Of a stretch of 64,000 nucleotides of DNA, positions 1-8,213 are shown in pieces. Numbering within the stretch: position 1 is the first letter of the stretch; each line of letters begins with the position of its first letter. The translations under genes and the position numbers were made by a program. The notes under the pieces were generated by a model that was not told the origin of the DNA, did not search any database, and saw only the letters and a program-made list of their open reading frames with translations. The stretch covers positions 36,938 to 100,937 of the forward strand of contig NZ_JALJRK010000002.1 in NCBI RefSeq assembly GCF_024519725.1, given 5' to 3'. The stretch comes from Microvirga sp. Mcv34. Lineage in GTDB: Bacteria; Pseudomonadota; Alphaproteobacteria; Rhizobiales; Beijerinckiaceae.

Positions 1-480
1 CACCTGGATCTCTAGCACCTGCATGCTCTCATCCAGGATCACCGCGTCGAAGACCTCGGGATTCTCGACCGGAAAGAGCAGGAAGGAGAGACAATCCTCC
101 GGCAGCTCCGCGAGGGCCTTCTCGGGGAACCAGACCGTATCCGGAAGACCGACGATCGCGCTCTCATCGGCTGGAATGAGCGGAGCCGCTTGGAAGATCG
201 CGTCGCACAAGCCGCGTGCTTCCGGCTGGACCACATAGGCGATGGAAGCGCCGCCGTAGCTTGCGCCATAGTATTCCATGATGTCTGACTTGCCGGGAGA
301 AATGACGAAGCATATCTTTTCCGCCCCGCCATAGATCATGCGCTCGACGAGATACTCGCTGACGGCACAGGGACGCTCGATGCCATTGTCGAGGCGGCTG
401 CCCACGGGCAGGAGCTCTTTCGAGAAGGCCAGAGGCTGGATGCGGCTTCCGATGCCCGCAGCAGGTATGATTCCCCACAT
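1..480 (-). CDS. Sugar nucleotidyltransferase (RmlA/GalU-like), C-terminal part beyond window
   Basis: The first 160 residues are present; the gene runs off the left edge. The protein starts MWGIIPAAGIGSRIQPLAFS and continues with KELLPV, which is the nucleotide-binding signature of NDP-sugar pyrophosphorylases (G-G/A-G-x-x-R-x-x-P with a following K-E-L-L-P). This family joins a sugar 1-phosphate to a nucleotide to make an activated sugar. The segment VVQPEARGLCDAI matches the family's Q-P-x-G-x-A-x-A region, and VGLPDTVWF the nucleotide/metal site. The start at 480 lies 2 nt from the end of the upstream glycosyltransferase gene, so it is probably the last visible gene of the inositol-3-phosphate synthase unit. 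Which sugar and nucleotide it uses cannot be told. No stop is visible in the window. Confidence 0.82.
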   Translation of the reverse strand, partial: MWGIIPAAGIGSRIQPLAFSKELLPVGSRLDNGIERPCAVSEYLVERMIYGGAEKICFVISPGKSDIMEYYGASYGGASIAYVVQPEARGLCDAIFQAAPLIPADESAIVGLPDTVWFPEKALAELPEDCLSFLLFPVENPEVFDAVILDESMQVLEIQV

Positions 481-482
481 GG

Positions 483-1592
483 TCAGGCCTCCATCATGAC
501 GGCGGATCCGCCGGCCGAGGTCGAAAGGGATGTGGTGCCCTCGAGCAGGATCTCAAGTTCCTTCGCCCTGTGATCCGACGTATGCTCGGCCAGGGTTCTC
601 TCCCGACCCGCCTTGGAAATACGGATCAATTCGTCGTCCGTGAGGTCGAGCGCTGCGACGGATTCGTCGATGTTGGCAGCAATCAGGATATCTCTGCCGG
701 GTTTGAAGAAGCTGTCGAGGCCTTCCCACCAATCCGAGAGAATGGGCGCGCCACAGGCTGCCGCTTCGAACAGACGACCAGATGGGCACCATCCCATCTC
801 GGCCATTGCTTGCCGCGTGATGTTGAGCGTGAGACGAGAGGACGAAAAGAAGGCGGGATGCTCCGGCGGCGGCAGGTGCTGGACGAAATGGATATTGGGC
901 TGCCATGGAAAATCCGCTGGATACTGCGCACCGCCGATCAGAAAGCGTCGATCCGGCCGGCAGGCGGCAGGATCGATGAACAACCGCTGCAGGGCATCCT
1001 GTCGATCGGCTGCGTAGGTGCCGAGATAGGAAAGATCGGCAGTGTAATGCTGGATCCTCTGTACCGGGTGGTGCACATCCGGATCCACATGGCCATAAAG
1101 GGGGGCAACGCGCTGTGCGCCGAGGTCGGTCTGCAGCCTTTCAAGAGCCCGGCCGCCCGTATAGCTCAGAACGAGATCGAACTCGCTCAGACCGCTTGGG
1201 CCGATATAGCTGATCGGCTCGCCCGCATCGAGGCGCGAGAAGGTAACGGGCGTGTCGAGATCGTAGAATGCCCGGATGGCGCGCGGAGCGGAAAACAGGA
1301 GATCACCAGCCGCGATGCCGTCGGGACAATAGGACGTGACCAGAGCCACATCCGCATCTTTAAGTTCCCTTTCCGCGTGAGCGCGAATGCTCTCCCAATC
1401 CTCGTAGAGGACGAGCTCGCCTCCAGGGATTTCCACAAGATCGCGGTTCGCGGCGTAATAGGGAACATCCTTTTCAAAGAACACGATCCTGTGCCCTCGC
1501 TTCCCGAGAGCGCGACACAAGCCACGCCACAGGGTTGCGTGGCCGTTGCCCCAAGATGACGAGATGGTGAGGCCGAATATGAGGATCTTCAT
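483..1592 (-). CDS. CgeB-like glycosyltransferase, paralogue 1
   Basis: A 369-residue protein beginning MKILIFGLTISSSWGNGHAT. The N-terminal GNGHAT glycine-rich loop, FYDLDTPVTF in the middle and the C-terminal FEAAACGAPILSDWW block are those of the CgeB/spore-maturation-like glycosyltransferase group (GT-B fold, related to GT4). The acceptor and donor are unknown. Its closest relative in the window is the protein at 9301-10410, which shares the same opening, the FYDxDTPVT segment, the YLGTY-x-x-DRQ segment and a C-terminal LAEHT-x-x-HRA. An in-frame start at 1634 exists, but the ATG at 1592 overlaps the stop of the phosphatase gene by 4 nt (ATGA) and matches the start of the paralogue, so I chose it. 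It is likely cytoplasmic. Confidence 0.82.
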   Translation of the reverse strand: MKILIFGLTISSSWGNGHATLWRGLCRALGKRGHRIVFFEKDVPYYAANRDLVEIPGGELVLYEDWESIRAHAERELKDADVALVTSYCPDGIAAGDLLFSAPRAIRAFYDLDTPVTFSRLDAGEPISYIGPSGLSEFDLVLSYTGGRALERLQTDLGAQRVAPLYGHVDPDVHHPVQRIQHYTADLSYLGTYAADRQDALQRLFIDPAACRPDRRFLIGGAQYPADFPWQPNIHFVQHLPPPEHPAFFSSSRLTLNITRQAMAEMGWCPSGRLFEAAACGAPILSDWWEGLDSFFKPGRDILIAANIDESVAALDLTDDELIRISKAGRERTLAEHTSDHRAKELEILLEGTTSLSTSAGGSAVMMEA

Positions 1593-2188
1593 GCGGCCAC
1601 CACTTCGTTCAGTCGGAAAAGCTTTGATCCCCAATCGCCCACGACGAGAGTGGTAATCGAGGCGGGTTCCACCTCAAGGCGGCCATAAGCGTCGAGGGAC
1701 ATGCCGAGATAGTAAAGGAGCGCAGCTTTGATGACATCGCTGTGGCTCACGAGAACGACAGAGCGCTCAGCGTAGCGGCGGCGTATCCGTTCCAGGATCC
1801 CGACAATGCGCCCTTGAGCCTCCAGCATGGTCTCCCCTTCGGGAGCGCGATTGGTGCTGCGCGACACATTCCAGGACGACCAGAGCGGATCCTGATTCAA
1901 GGATTCGAAACTCAGACCCGTCCAGCGGCCGAATTCGATTTCAGTGATGGCATCGCAAACCTGAGGGGATTGTTCGAGGCGCGCTGCAATTGGTTGTGCG
2001 GTTTCCAAGGCTCGCTCAAGAGGGCTGGTGAAAATGCCGGAAATGTTCTCGCCCGCGAAGCGCTGAGCCAGACGATCCGCCTGGGCTCTGCCTGGTGCGC
2101 CAAGATGAACGCCAGGCATGCGGCCACACAGAACCGTTCCTACTCGATCATGAGCGGCATGGCGGACGAGAAAGAACGTGGTGGTCAC
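1589..2188 (-). CDS. Histidine phosphatase family protein
   Basis: A 199-residue protein with the branch signature LVRHA near the N-terminus (phospho-accepting His), TSPLERALETAQ around residues 50-62, a GRWTG segment, and VVLVSHSDVIKA around residue 145 holding the second catalytic His. These are the marks of the phosphoglycerate mutase-like/histidine phosphatase superfamily. The start is GTG at 2188 with a strong GGGAGGG ribosome site about 6 nt upstream. It sits 17 nt after inositol-3-phosphate synthase and overlaps the following glycosyltransferase. One inference is that it removes the phosphate from inositol phosphate or a sugar phosphate made in this pathway, as no inositol monophosphatase of the usual IMPase family is seen here. 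The substrate is not shown by sequence. Confidence 0.85.
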   Translation of the reverse strand: MTTTFFLVRHAAHDRVGTVLCGRMPGVHLGAPGRAQADRLAQRFAGENISGIFTSPLERALETAQPIAARLEQSPQVCDAITEIEFGRWTGLSFESLNQDPLWSSWNVSRSTNRAPEGETMLEAQGRIVGILERIRRRYAERSVVLVSHSDVIKAALLYYLGMSLDAYGRLEVEPASITTLVVGDWGSKLFRLNEVVAA

Positions 2189-2205
2189 CGCGACCCTCCC
2201 GCGCT

Positions 2206-3288
2206 CTAATCTTCATCGCCGTCGATGAAGCGGATCGTCCTGTCGCGGGCTTCGTTGTCGGTGAATTGCTGTGGCGGTGATTTCATGAAGTAGCTGGATG
2301 GGCCGGTGAGTGCGCCGCCGATCTTGCGATCCATGGCAAGCTTCGCGCAGCGCACCGCGTCGATCACGATGCCGGCGGAGTTCGGCGAATCCCAGACTTC
2401 GAGCTTCACCTCCATGTTCAGCGGAACCCCGCCGAAGGTTGTTCCCTCCAGGCGGATGTAAGCCCATTTGCGGTCGGTGAGCCACGGAACATGGTCGCTC
2501 GGCCCCACATGGATATCGTCTGCGGGAAGCGGAATATCGAGCTGGCTCGAGACCGCCTGCGTCTTGGAGATCTTCTTCGATTCGAGACGCTCGCGCTCCA
2601 GCATGTTCTGGAAGTCGGTATTACCGCCGAAGTTCAGCTGATAGGTGCGGTCGAGACGCACTCCGCGCTCACGAAAGAGATTGGCGAGGACCCGATGGAC
2701 GATAGTGGCACCCACCTGGCTCTTGATGTCGTCGCCGACGATGGGGAGCCCGCGCTCTTCGAACCGCCTGCGCCATTCCGGATCCGACGCGATGAAGACG
2801 GGGATGCAATTTACGAACGCACAGCCTGCCTCGAGCGCGCGCTCGGCGTACCATTCTGTTGCTTTCTGCGAGCCGACGGGCAGGTAAGAGACGAGAACAT
2901 CCGTCTTGGATTGTCGCAAGATCTCCGTGACGTCGGCCTCTTCATCGGGGGATTCATCGATCACGTCATGAAGATATTTGCCGAGGCCGTCGAGCGTCTT
3001 GCCCCGATTGACGATAATCCCGCTCGGGGGAACGGCTGAGAAACGCTGCGTATTATTCGGTTCGGCAAAGATCGCTTCGGAGACGTCGTGCCCCACCTTC
3101 GAGACATTCACGTCGAAGGCGGCGGAAAGTTCGATGTCGCTGATATGATATCCGCCAAGCTCGACATTCATCAGGCCAGGCACCGGCTCGTTGCCTTTCG
3201 CATCCTTGTAGTAGGTGAGACCCTGCACGAAGGACGAGGCACAATTCCCGACGCCCACGATACCGACGCGGACCTTCCTCGAACTCAT
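2206..3288 (-). CDS. ino1: Inositol-3-phosphate synthase
   Basis: A 360-residue protein of the compact prokaryotic myo-inositol-1-phosphate synthase type. It converts glucose 6-phosphate to 1D-myo-inositol 3-phosphate with bound NAD. The N-terminal [14 protein letters not shown] is the Rossmann NAD loop; [31 protein letters not shown] and the [10 protein letters not shown] segment are hallmark blocks of the catalytic and tetramer region. The ATG at 3288 has a GGGAG site 8 nt upstream; a longer in-frame start at 3336 has none. It leads a leftward unit with the phosphatase, CgeB-like glycosyltransferase and nucleotidyltransferase, and a perfect EcfG-type promoter lies about 105 nt upstream. Inositol synthesis is uncommon in proteobacteria, so the coupling to glycan genes is informative. 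Confidence 0.93.
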   Translation of the reverse strand: MSSRKVRVGIVGVGNCASSFVQGLTYYKDAKGNEPVPGLMNVELGGYHISDIELSAAFDVNVSKVGHDVSEAIFAEPNNTQRFSAVPPSGIIVNRGKTLDGLGKYLHDVIDESPDEEADVTEILRQSKTDVLVSYLPVGSQKATEWYAERALEAGCAFVNCIPVFIASDPEWRRRFEERGLPIVGDDIKSQVGATIVHRVLANLFRERGVRLDRTYQLNFGGNTDFQNMLERERLESKKISKTQAVSSQLDIPLPADDIHVGPSDHVPWLTDRKWAYIRLEGTTFGGVPLNMEVKLEVWDSPNSAGIVIDAVRCAKLAMDRKIGGALTGPSSYFMKSPPQQFTDNEARDRTIRFIDGDED

Positions 3289-3700
3289 GACTAAATCTCC
3301 CTTGTACGGCCCGCTACGTGTTTTCTTTTCAGGCAAAGCGCTTCGTAGGCCGCAGGCACCAAGCCTCGACCTTTTTCCAAAGCGTGGCCTTCAACGTTTG
3401 AAGAAGGTTTGTTGTTCCGCTCAGATTCCGGGTCTGTGACTCTTGTCTTCCGAGCCGAGCGCCTAAACTACAGTGCTCAAGTCAGGAACAAAGATGTAGA
3501 TGCGTAGTTTCTTCTGCGCAAGCTCAAGCTGTTGAAGGGGACATAGTGCGCAGGCCTCGTTTGGCGAGGTCCGCTTCTGGACCTGTTCCCAATCTGGATG
3601 ATGTGCATGTTCCGCGTCGCATTTCCAGCTTGGGAATGGGTTGTCCGTCTCCTGTATGAACCATCGGCGCTTAGACCAGAAACCAATCTGGAGATATTTT
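3289..3700. other. Divergent intergenic region of the glycan locus
   Basis: These 412 nt separate the leftward ino1 unit from the rightward epimerase unit. No convincing gene lies here: the short open frames lack ribosome sites and family motifs. The region is less GC-rich than its neighbours. It holds a perfect EcfG-type promoter facing ino1 (listed separately). On the plus strand I could not find a match to EcfG or a clear sigma-70 promoter for the epimerase unit; one GGAAC at 3484 has its nearest CGT-like partner only 13 nt away and was not accepted. Confidence 0.7.
3393..3418 (-). promoter_or_regulatory. EcfG-type (general stress) promoter for ino1 unit
   Basis: On the minus strand the sequence reads GGAAC, 17 nt, CGTT (GGAAC at 3418-3414, CGTT at 3396-3393). 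This is a perfect match to the alphaproteobacterial EcfG consensus GGAAC-N16-17-CGTT. A transcript starting about 7 nt downstream would give a leader of roughly 100 nt before the ino1 ATG at 3288. It suggests that inositol phosphate synthesis and the linked glycan enzymes belong to the PhyR-NepR-EcfG stress regulon. Seen in sequence; activity is inferred. Confidence 0.72.
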
Positions 3701-4813
3701 GTGACGGATACGATCCTCATTACAGGCGGTGCGGGCTTCATCGGACGCTATGTTGCACAGGCGTGCCTGGAGCGTGGCCACAAGGTGCGCGTACTCGACA
3801 GTCTGATCGAACAGGTTCACGGCAACCGGAATCAGAGCGAGGGCCTCGATCCGGACGTGGAGGTGGTGGTCGGCGATGTGCGCGATGAGGCGGCGCTCCT
3901 TCGGGCTCTGAAGGGAGCGACGAAAGTCGTCCACCTTGCCGCTGAGGTCGGCGTCGGCCAGAGCATGTATGCGGTGGATCGCTATGTCTCCGTCAACGAT
4001 TACGGTACCGCCGTGTTGTTCCAGCAACTTATCGACAATCCGGTGAAGCGGGTGGTCGTGGCGTCATCCATGAGCATTTACGGCGAGGGCCTCTATAAGG
4101 ATGCTGATGGACGCATCCATGAGGATGTCGTTCGTGTGCCCCGCCGCAGTGAGAGCGATCCGTGGGATCCGCTAGACGATCAGGGCCGCCCGCTCATTCC
4201 CGTTCCGACACCTGAGTGGAAAAAGCCTGCGCTGGCCTCTGTTTACGCGCTCTCGAAATATGTTCAGGAGCGGCTGACCCTGACTCTGTGTCCGGCCTAC
4301 GGCATGGAGGGCGTGGCCCTGCGGTTGTGGAACGCCTACGGCCCGGGGCAGGCTCTCTCCAATCCCTATACGGGCGTTCTCGCCATCTTCGCATCGCGAC
4401 TTCACAACGGTCAACCGCCGATGATATTCGAAGATGGTCGGCAACGTCGTGACTTCGTTCATGTGGAGGATGTCGCGCAGGCATTCGTCCTGGCCCTCGA
4501 ACATGAGAATGCTCCGGGCGGCGTCTACAATGTCGGCAGCGGGCAGGATCGCACCGTATCCGAAGTGGCGGAACTTCTGTCCCAGGCGATGAACCGTCCA
4601 ATGGCGCCGGAAATCGCCGGCAAGACGCGCATCGGCGACATCCGTCATTGCATCGCCGATATTGGAAGGATCCAGCAGGAATTAGGCTACAAGTCGAGAA
4701 AGGACTTTGCCGAGGGCTTGGCAGAACTTGCCGAATGGGTCGCTAAGCAGGAAGCCAAGGATCTCGTCAACGAAGCCCGGAAGGAGCTTGAAGCGCGAGG
4801 TCTGGTGGCATGA
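3701..4813 (+). CDS. NAD-dependent sugar-nucleotide epimerase/dehydratase 1
   Basis: A 370-residue extended short-chain dehydrogenase. ILITGGAGFIG at the N-terminus is the NAD loop; DVRDEAAL gives the adenine-ring Asp; SSMSIYGEG holds the catalytic Ser/Thr; YALSK (around residue 185) is the Y-x-x-x-K catalytic pair; LRLWNAYGPGQ and DGRQRRDFVHVEDVA form the sugar-nucleotide half. It likely acts on a nucleoside-diphosphate hexose, but the exact reaction (C4 epimerase, dehydratase or other) is not fixed. The start is GTG at 3701, with GGAG 7 nt upstream; the in-frame ATG at 3641 would add 20 residues before the NAD loop and has no ribosome site. Its stop overlaps the next start by 4 nt (ATGA), so the two epimerases are probably translated together. 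Confidence 0.85.
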   Translation: MTDTILITGGAGFIGRYVAQACLERGHKVRVLDSLIEQVHGNRNQSEGLDPDVEVVVGDVRDEAALLRALKGATKVVHLAAEVGVGQSMYAVDRYVSVNDYGTAVLFQQLIDNPVKRVVVASSMSIYGEGLYKDADGRIHEDVVRVPRRSESDPWDPLDDQGRPLIPVPTPEWKKPALASVYALSKYVQERLTLTLCPAYGMEGVALRLWNAYGPGQALSNPYTGVLAIFASRLHNGQPPMIFEDGRQRRDFVHVEDVAQAFVLALEHENAPGGVYNVGSGQDRTVSEVAELLSQAMNRPMAPEIAGKTRIGDIRHCIADIGRIQQELGYKSRKDFAEGLAELAEWVAKQEAKDLVNEARKELEARGLVA

Positions 4814-5925
4814 CGGTGTCAGACACAACGGCCTCGGCGCCGCCCGTCCTCCGTCGCCGCCCGATTCTTGTGACCGGGGGCGCGGGCTTCATCGGATCCA
4901 ACCTTGCCGACCGGTTTGCCAGTGAAGGTCATGACGTCCTGATCTACGACGCTCTCGCGCGCCCCGGCGTCGACCGGAACCTCGAATGGCTCAAGAAACG
5001 GCATCCCGAAAAAGTCTCAGCGATGATCGGCGACATACGCGATGAGGCGTCGGTTGCCGATGCCATTCGTGATGCACAGGCCGTATTCCACATGGCCGCG
5101 CAGGTTGCGGTGACGACCAGTCTCGCCGACCCCCGCGAGGATTTCGAGATCAACATTCGCGGGACGTTGAACGTGCTCGATGCGCTGAGACAGCGAGGCG
5201 AGCGGATTCCCTTGATCTTCGCTTCCACCAATAAGGTCTACGGCGACCTCGCCGACGTGGAATTGGAGAAGACCAACGACGCCTACAAGCCGCGCGATCC
5301 TGCAATCCGCGACGTTGGAATTGGTGAAACCCGGCCGCTCGATTTTCACACACCCTATGGATGCTCGAAGGGCGCGGCCGATCAATACGTGCTGGATTAT
5401 GCCCGCTCGTTCGGGATCCCGACCTGCGTCATGCGGATGAGCTGCATCTACGGTCAGCGCCAGATGGGAACCGAGGATCAGGGCTGGGTCGCCCACTTCC
5501 TGATCCGTGCGCTTCAGGGCGAGCCCATCACGATTTATGGCGATGGCTGCCAAGTCCGCGACGTGCTCGATATCTCCGATGCTGTTTCCGCTTATGCCTC
5601 GGCATGGAAGCGGATCGATGCGGTTCAGGGAAGAGCCTTCAATCTCGGCGGCGGCCCGTCCAATGCCATCAGCCTGCGCCAGCTTCTCACCCATATCGAG
5701 GAGGTCATCGGCCGTCCCGTCGAGACCGTCTACGATGAGTGGCGTGCCGGCGATCAGCGATACTATGTATCGGATGCGCGCCTCGCGACGCGTGAGCTTG
5801 GTTTGAAGCAGCCGGTCAGCTGGCTCAAGGGTGTGGCTGCTCTGGCGGAGTGGCTGCAGGAGGAGCGGGGGCTCACACGTTCGGGTTCATCTCCTTCGCG
5901 TCTCCAGAATGCAGAGGCTTTGTGA
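4810..5925 (+). CDS. CDP-paratose 2-epimerase-like NAD-dependent epimerase
   Basis: A 371-residue extended short-chain dehydrogenase with ILVTGGAGFIGSNLAD at residues 18-33. The blocks ASTNKVYGDL, LDFHTPYGCSKGAADQYV (Tyr/Lys catalytic pair in YGCSK) and RMSCIYGQRQMGTEDQGWV are characteristic of CDP-paratose 2-epimerase (tyvelose epimerase, RfbE) and its close relatives. That enzyme inverts C2 of a 3,6-dideoxyhexose linked to CDP. No CDP-glucose cytidylyltransferase, 4,6-dehydratase or paratose synthase gene is in the window, so the true substrate may differ; many annotated relatives work on other sugars. The gene overlaps the preceding epimerase by 4 nt and is followed 45 nt later by the GT4 glycosyltransferase. 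Confidence 0.8.
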   Translation: MTVSDTTASAPPVLRRRPILVTGGAGFIGSNLADRFASEGHDVLIYDALARPGVDRNLEWLKKRHPEKVSAMIGDIRDEASVADAIRDAQAVFHMAAQVAVTTSLADPREDFEINIRGTLNVLDALRQRGERIPLIFASTNKVYGDLADVELEKTNDAYKPRDPAIRDVGIGETRPLDFHTPYGCSKGAADQYVLDYARSFGIPTCVMRMSCIYGQRQMGTEDQGWVAHFLIRALQGEPITIYGDGCQVRDVLDISDAVSAYASAWKRIDAVQGRAFNLGGGPSNAISLRQLLTHIEEVIGRPVETVYDEWRAGDQRYYVSDARLATRELGLKQPVSWLKGVAALAEWLQEERGLTRSGSSPSRLQNAEAL

Positions 5926-5970
5926 TGCGAGGTTCCGTCGCCTCCGCGTTGCGTAAAATCGAGGGCAGCC

Positions 5971-7104
5971 ATGGAAGGGCCTGACAAAGCCGCAGGTCTG
6001 CATGTACTTATGACGGCAGATGCGGTCGGCGGCGTCTGGCAATACGCGCTGGATCTCGCGAACGGCCTGCGCTCGGAAGGCGTCAGGACGACAATCGCCG
6101 TGCTGGGGCCCTCTCCCTCCGCAGACCAGCAGGCCATGGCCGAGGCCATGGGCGCAAGTCTCATCCTGACAGGGCTTCCACTCGATTGGACGGCTGACAG
6201 CGTGCGCGAGGTCGAGGAGACGGGGCGGGCCGTCGCACGCATCGCGGCGCAGATCGGGCCCGATCTCCTTCATCTCAATTCCCCGGCTCTGGCAGCCCAT
6301 GTGCCGTTCGACGTCCCGGTCGTGGCAGTCTGCCATTCGTGCGTGGCGACCTGGTGGCAGTCCGTCAAGGGTGGTCCCCTGCCAGAGGAATTCGTCTGGC
6401 GCACGGACCTCGTCGCGAAGGGCTATGCGTCCGCGGACCGGCTTCTCGCTCCGACGCTGGCCTTCGCGCAGGCAACAGCCCAGGCTTATGGTCTCGTCCA
6501 GGCCCCGCGTGTCGTCAGGAACGGTAGGCGCTCCGCGATGCTGGGCAGACAGGAACCCGGTGGAGATTTCGTCTTCACGGCCGGACGTCTCTGGGACGAA
6601 GGCAAGAATTTCACCGCCATCGACCGGGTCGCATCCCAGCTTGCGGTACCGGTTCTCGCGGCGGGGCCGCTCGATGGTCCGAACGGCACTCGTGTCGACG
6701 TGTCTCATGCGCGGCCGCTTGGCTGCTTGAACGATTCAGAGGTCGCGCGACACTTGAGCGGGAGGCCACTCTTTCTTTCGATGGCCTGGTACGAGCCTTT
6801 CGGCCTTGCTGTCCTGGAGGCGGCTCAACGTGGATGCGCACTCGTTCTCTCCGATATTCCGACATTCCGTGAGTTGTGGGAGGGTGCTGCATCGTTTGTC
6901 GCTCCCGATGACGAGAGGGCGGCGGCTGAGGAGATCGAGCGGCTTCTGCACGATCCGGAAGCCCGTGCCGCAATGGGTCGTTCCGCGCAAGAGCGAGCCG
7001 GCGCCTATACGGTCGAGGCCATGAGCGCGGGCGTTCTGCGCGCCTACCATTCCGTCTTGCGCTGCAAGTCTCCGACATCCTCCCTTGAGGGAGCTGCTGC
7101 ATGA
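5971..7104 (+). CDS. Glycosyltransferase family 4 protein
   Basis: A 377-residue GT-B glycosyltransferase. The N-terminus has MTADAVGGVWQYALDLANGL, the glycine-rich acceptor-side loop of GT4 enzymes. FTAGRLWDEGKN (around residue 193) is the donor-binding entry, and YEPFGLAVLEAAQRG (around residue 275) is the E-x7-E donor motif. The C-terminus ends with the usual helix that crosses back to the first domain. The start at 5971 has GAGGG 5 nt upstream. It overlaps the next gene by 4 nt (ATGA). It lacks membrane segments or a signal peptide and probably acts on the inner face of the membrane. Donor and acceptor sugars cannot be read from sequence. Confidence 0.87.
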   Translation: MEGPDKAAGLHVLMTADAVGGVWQYALDLANGLRSEGVRTTIAVLGPSPSADQQAMAEAMGASLILTGLPLDWTADSVREVEETGRAVARIAAQIGPDLLHLNSPALAAHVPFDVPVVAVCHSCVATWWQSVKGGPLPEEFVWRTDLVAKGYASADRLLAPTLAFAQATAQAYGLVQAPRVVRNGRRSAMLGRQEPGGDFVFTAGRLWDEGKNFTAIDRVASQLAVPVLAAGPLDGPNGTRVDVSHARPLGCLNDSEVARHLSGRPLFLSMAWYEPFGLAVLEAAQRGCALVLSDIPTFRELWEGAASFVAPDDERAAAEEIERLLHDPEARAAMGRSAQERAGAYTVEAMSAGVLRAYHSVLRCKSPTSSLEGAAA

Positions 7105-8213
7105 AGTTCATCTATTTCACGCATTCCCTTGCCTCCTGCTGGAATCATGGCAACGCGCATTTCCTGCGCGGAGTCCTGCGTGAGCTCATTCACCGTGGCC
7201 ATGAGGTCATGGCCTATGAGCCGCGGGGCGCCTGGAGCCTGGAGAACCTCCGGAGGGATCATGGAGAGGCGGGGCTTCATGCCTATCGTGACCTTTATCC
7301 GGAACTGTCCTCGACGATCTTCGATCCCGATCTCGACATCCGAGAGACCCTGTCCGATGCGGATGTGGTGATCGTCCACGAATGGAACGAGCCCTGGCTC
7401 GTTGCCGCCATCGGCCGAGCGCGGCGACAGGGCGGGCGCTTCAAGCTAATCTTCCACGACACGCACCACAGGGCGGTGAGCGATCCCGATGCCATCCGCC
7501 AGTTCGATCTCGACGGCTATGACAGCGTTCTCGCCTTCGGCCAAACGCTCGCAGAGGTCTATCGCCGCTGGGGTTGGGGCGACCGGGTTCATGTCTGGCA
7601 CGAGGCCGCCGACACAAGGCTCTTCCATCCTCCCGCCCAGGAGACGAAGCGGGAAGGGCCGGTCTGGATCGGCAATTGGGGCGACGGCGAGAGAAGCGCG
7701 GAACTGGAGAGCTTTCTGTTTCGACCTGCGCAAAAGGTCGGCCTGCCGCTCGACATCTATGGCGTCCGCTACCCGGAAGCGGCGCTCCAAACGCTCGACC
7801 GCTATGGCGTGACCTATCGCGGCTGGCTGCCGAATGCCCGCGCACCCGAGGTGTTCGCGAAGCACCTTGCGACCGTGCATGTGCCGAGGCGGTTCTACGT
7901 CGACATGCTCCCGGGTATCCCCACGATCCGGGTCTTCGAAGCTCTCGCCTGCGGCATCCCCCTGATTTCGGCGCCGTGGAACGACTCGGAAAACTTGTTC
8001 AATCCAGGAACGGATTATCTGGTTGCTCGGGACGAGACGCAGATGGAGCGCCACATGACGGCGATCCTCAACGATTCCGATCTGCGCCGTTCCTTGGTGG
8101 AGAATGGTCTCGAGGCCATTCGCAGCCGCCATTCCTGCGCCCATCGGGTCGATCAACTCCTCGCCATTCTTGCAAGTCACGGCGCTTCGGTGCCGATGGA
8201 GATGTCTGCATGA
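7101..8213 (+). CDS. CgeB-like glycosyltransferase, paralogue 2
   Basis: A 370-residue protein opening MKFIYFTHSLASCWNHGNAH, a variant of the GNGHAT loop seen in paralogues 1 and 4. The middle has FHDTHHRAVS, where the others have FYDxDTPVT, and the C-terminal donor region reads RVFEALACGIPLISAPW. This places it with the CgeB-type glycosyltransferases but in a different subgroup from its neighbours. It overlaps both neighbours by 4 nt, so the block 5971-10410 is translated as a coupled series. The product is unknown. The HDTHH segment is a visible difference that may reflect another acceptor. Confidence 0.8.
   Translation: MKFIYFTHSLASCWNHGNAHFLRGVLRELIHRGHEVMAYEPRGAWSLENLRRDHGEAGLHAYRDLYPELSSTIFDPDLDIRETLSDADVVIVHEWNEPWLVAAIGRARRQGGRFKLIFHDTHHRAVSDPDAIRQFDLDGYDSVLAFGQTLAEVYRRWGWGDRVHVWHEAADTRLFHPPAQETKREGPVWIGNWGDGERSAELESFLFRPAQKVGLPLDIYGVRYPEAALQTLDRYGVTYRGWLPNARAPEVFAKHLATVHVPRRFYVDMLPGIPTIRVFEALACGIPLISAPWNDSENLFNPGTDYLVARDETQMERHMTAILNDSDLRRSLVENGLEAIRSRHSCAHRVDQLLAILASHGASVPMEMSA

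Noticed and set aside
201..214. CGTCGCACAAGCCG, 12 of 14 matches to the flagellar element
   Set aside because: It lies inside the nucleotidyltransferase gene and misses an otherwise fixed T at the last position; it is probably chance.
3463..3741. Small open frame (92 codons) on the minus strand in the divergent glycan region
   Set aside because: It runs into the epimerase gene at 3701 from the opposite side and has no ribosome site.
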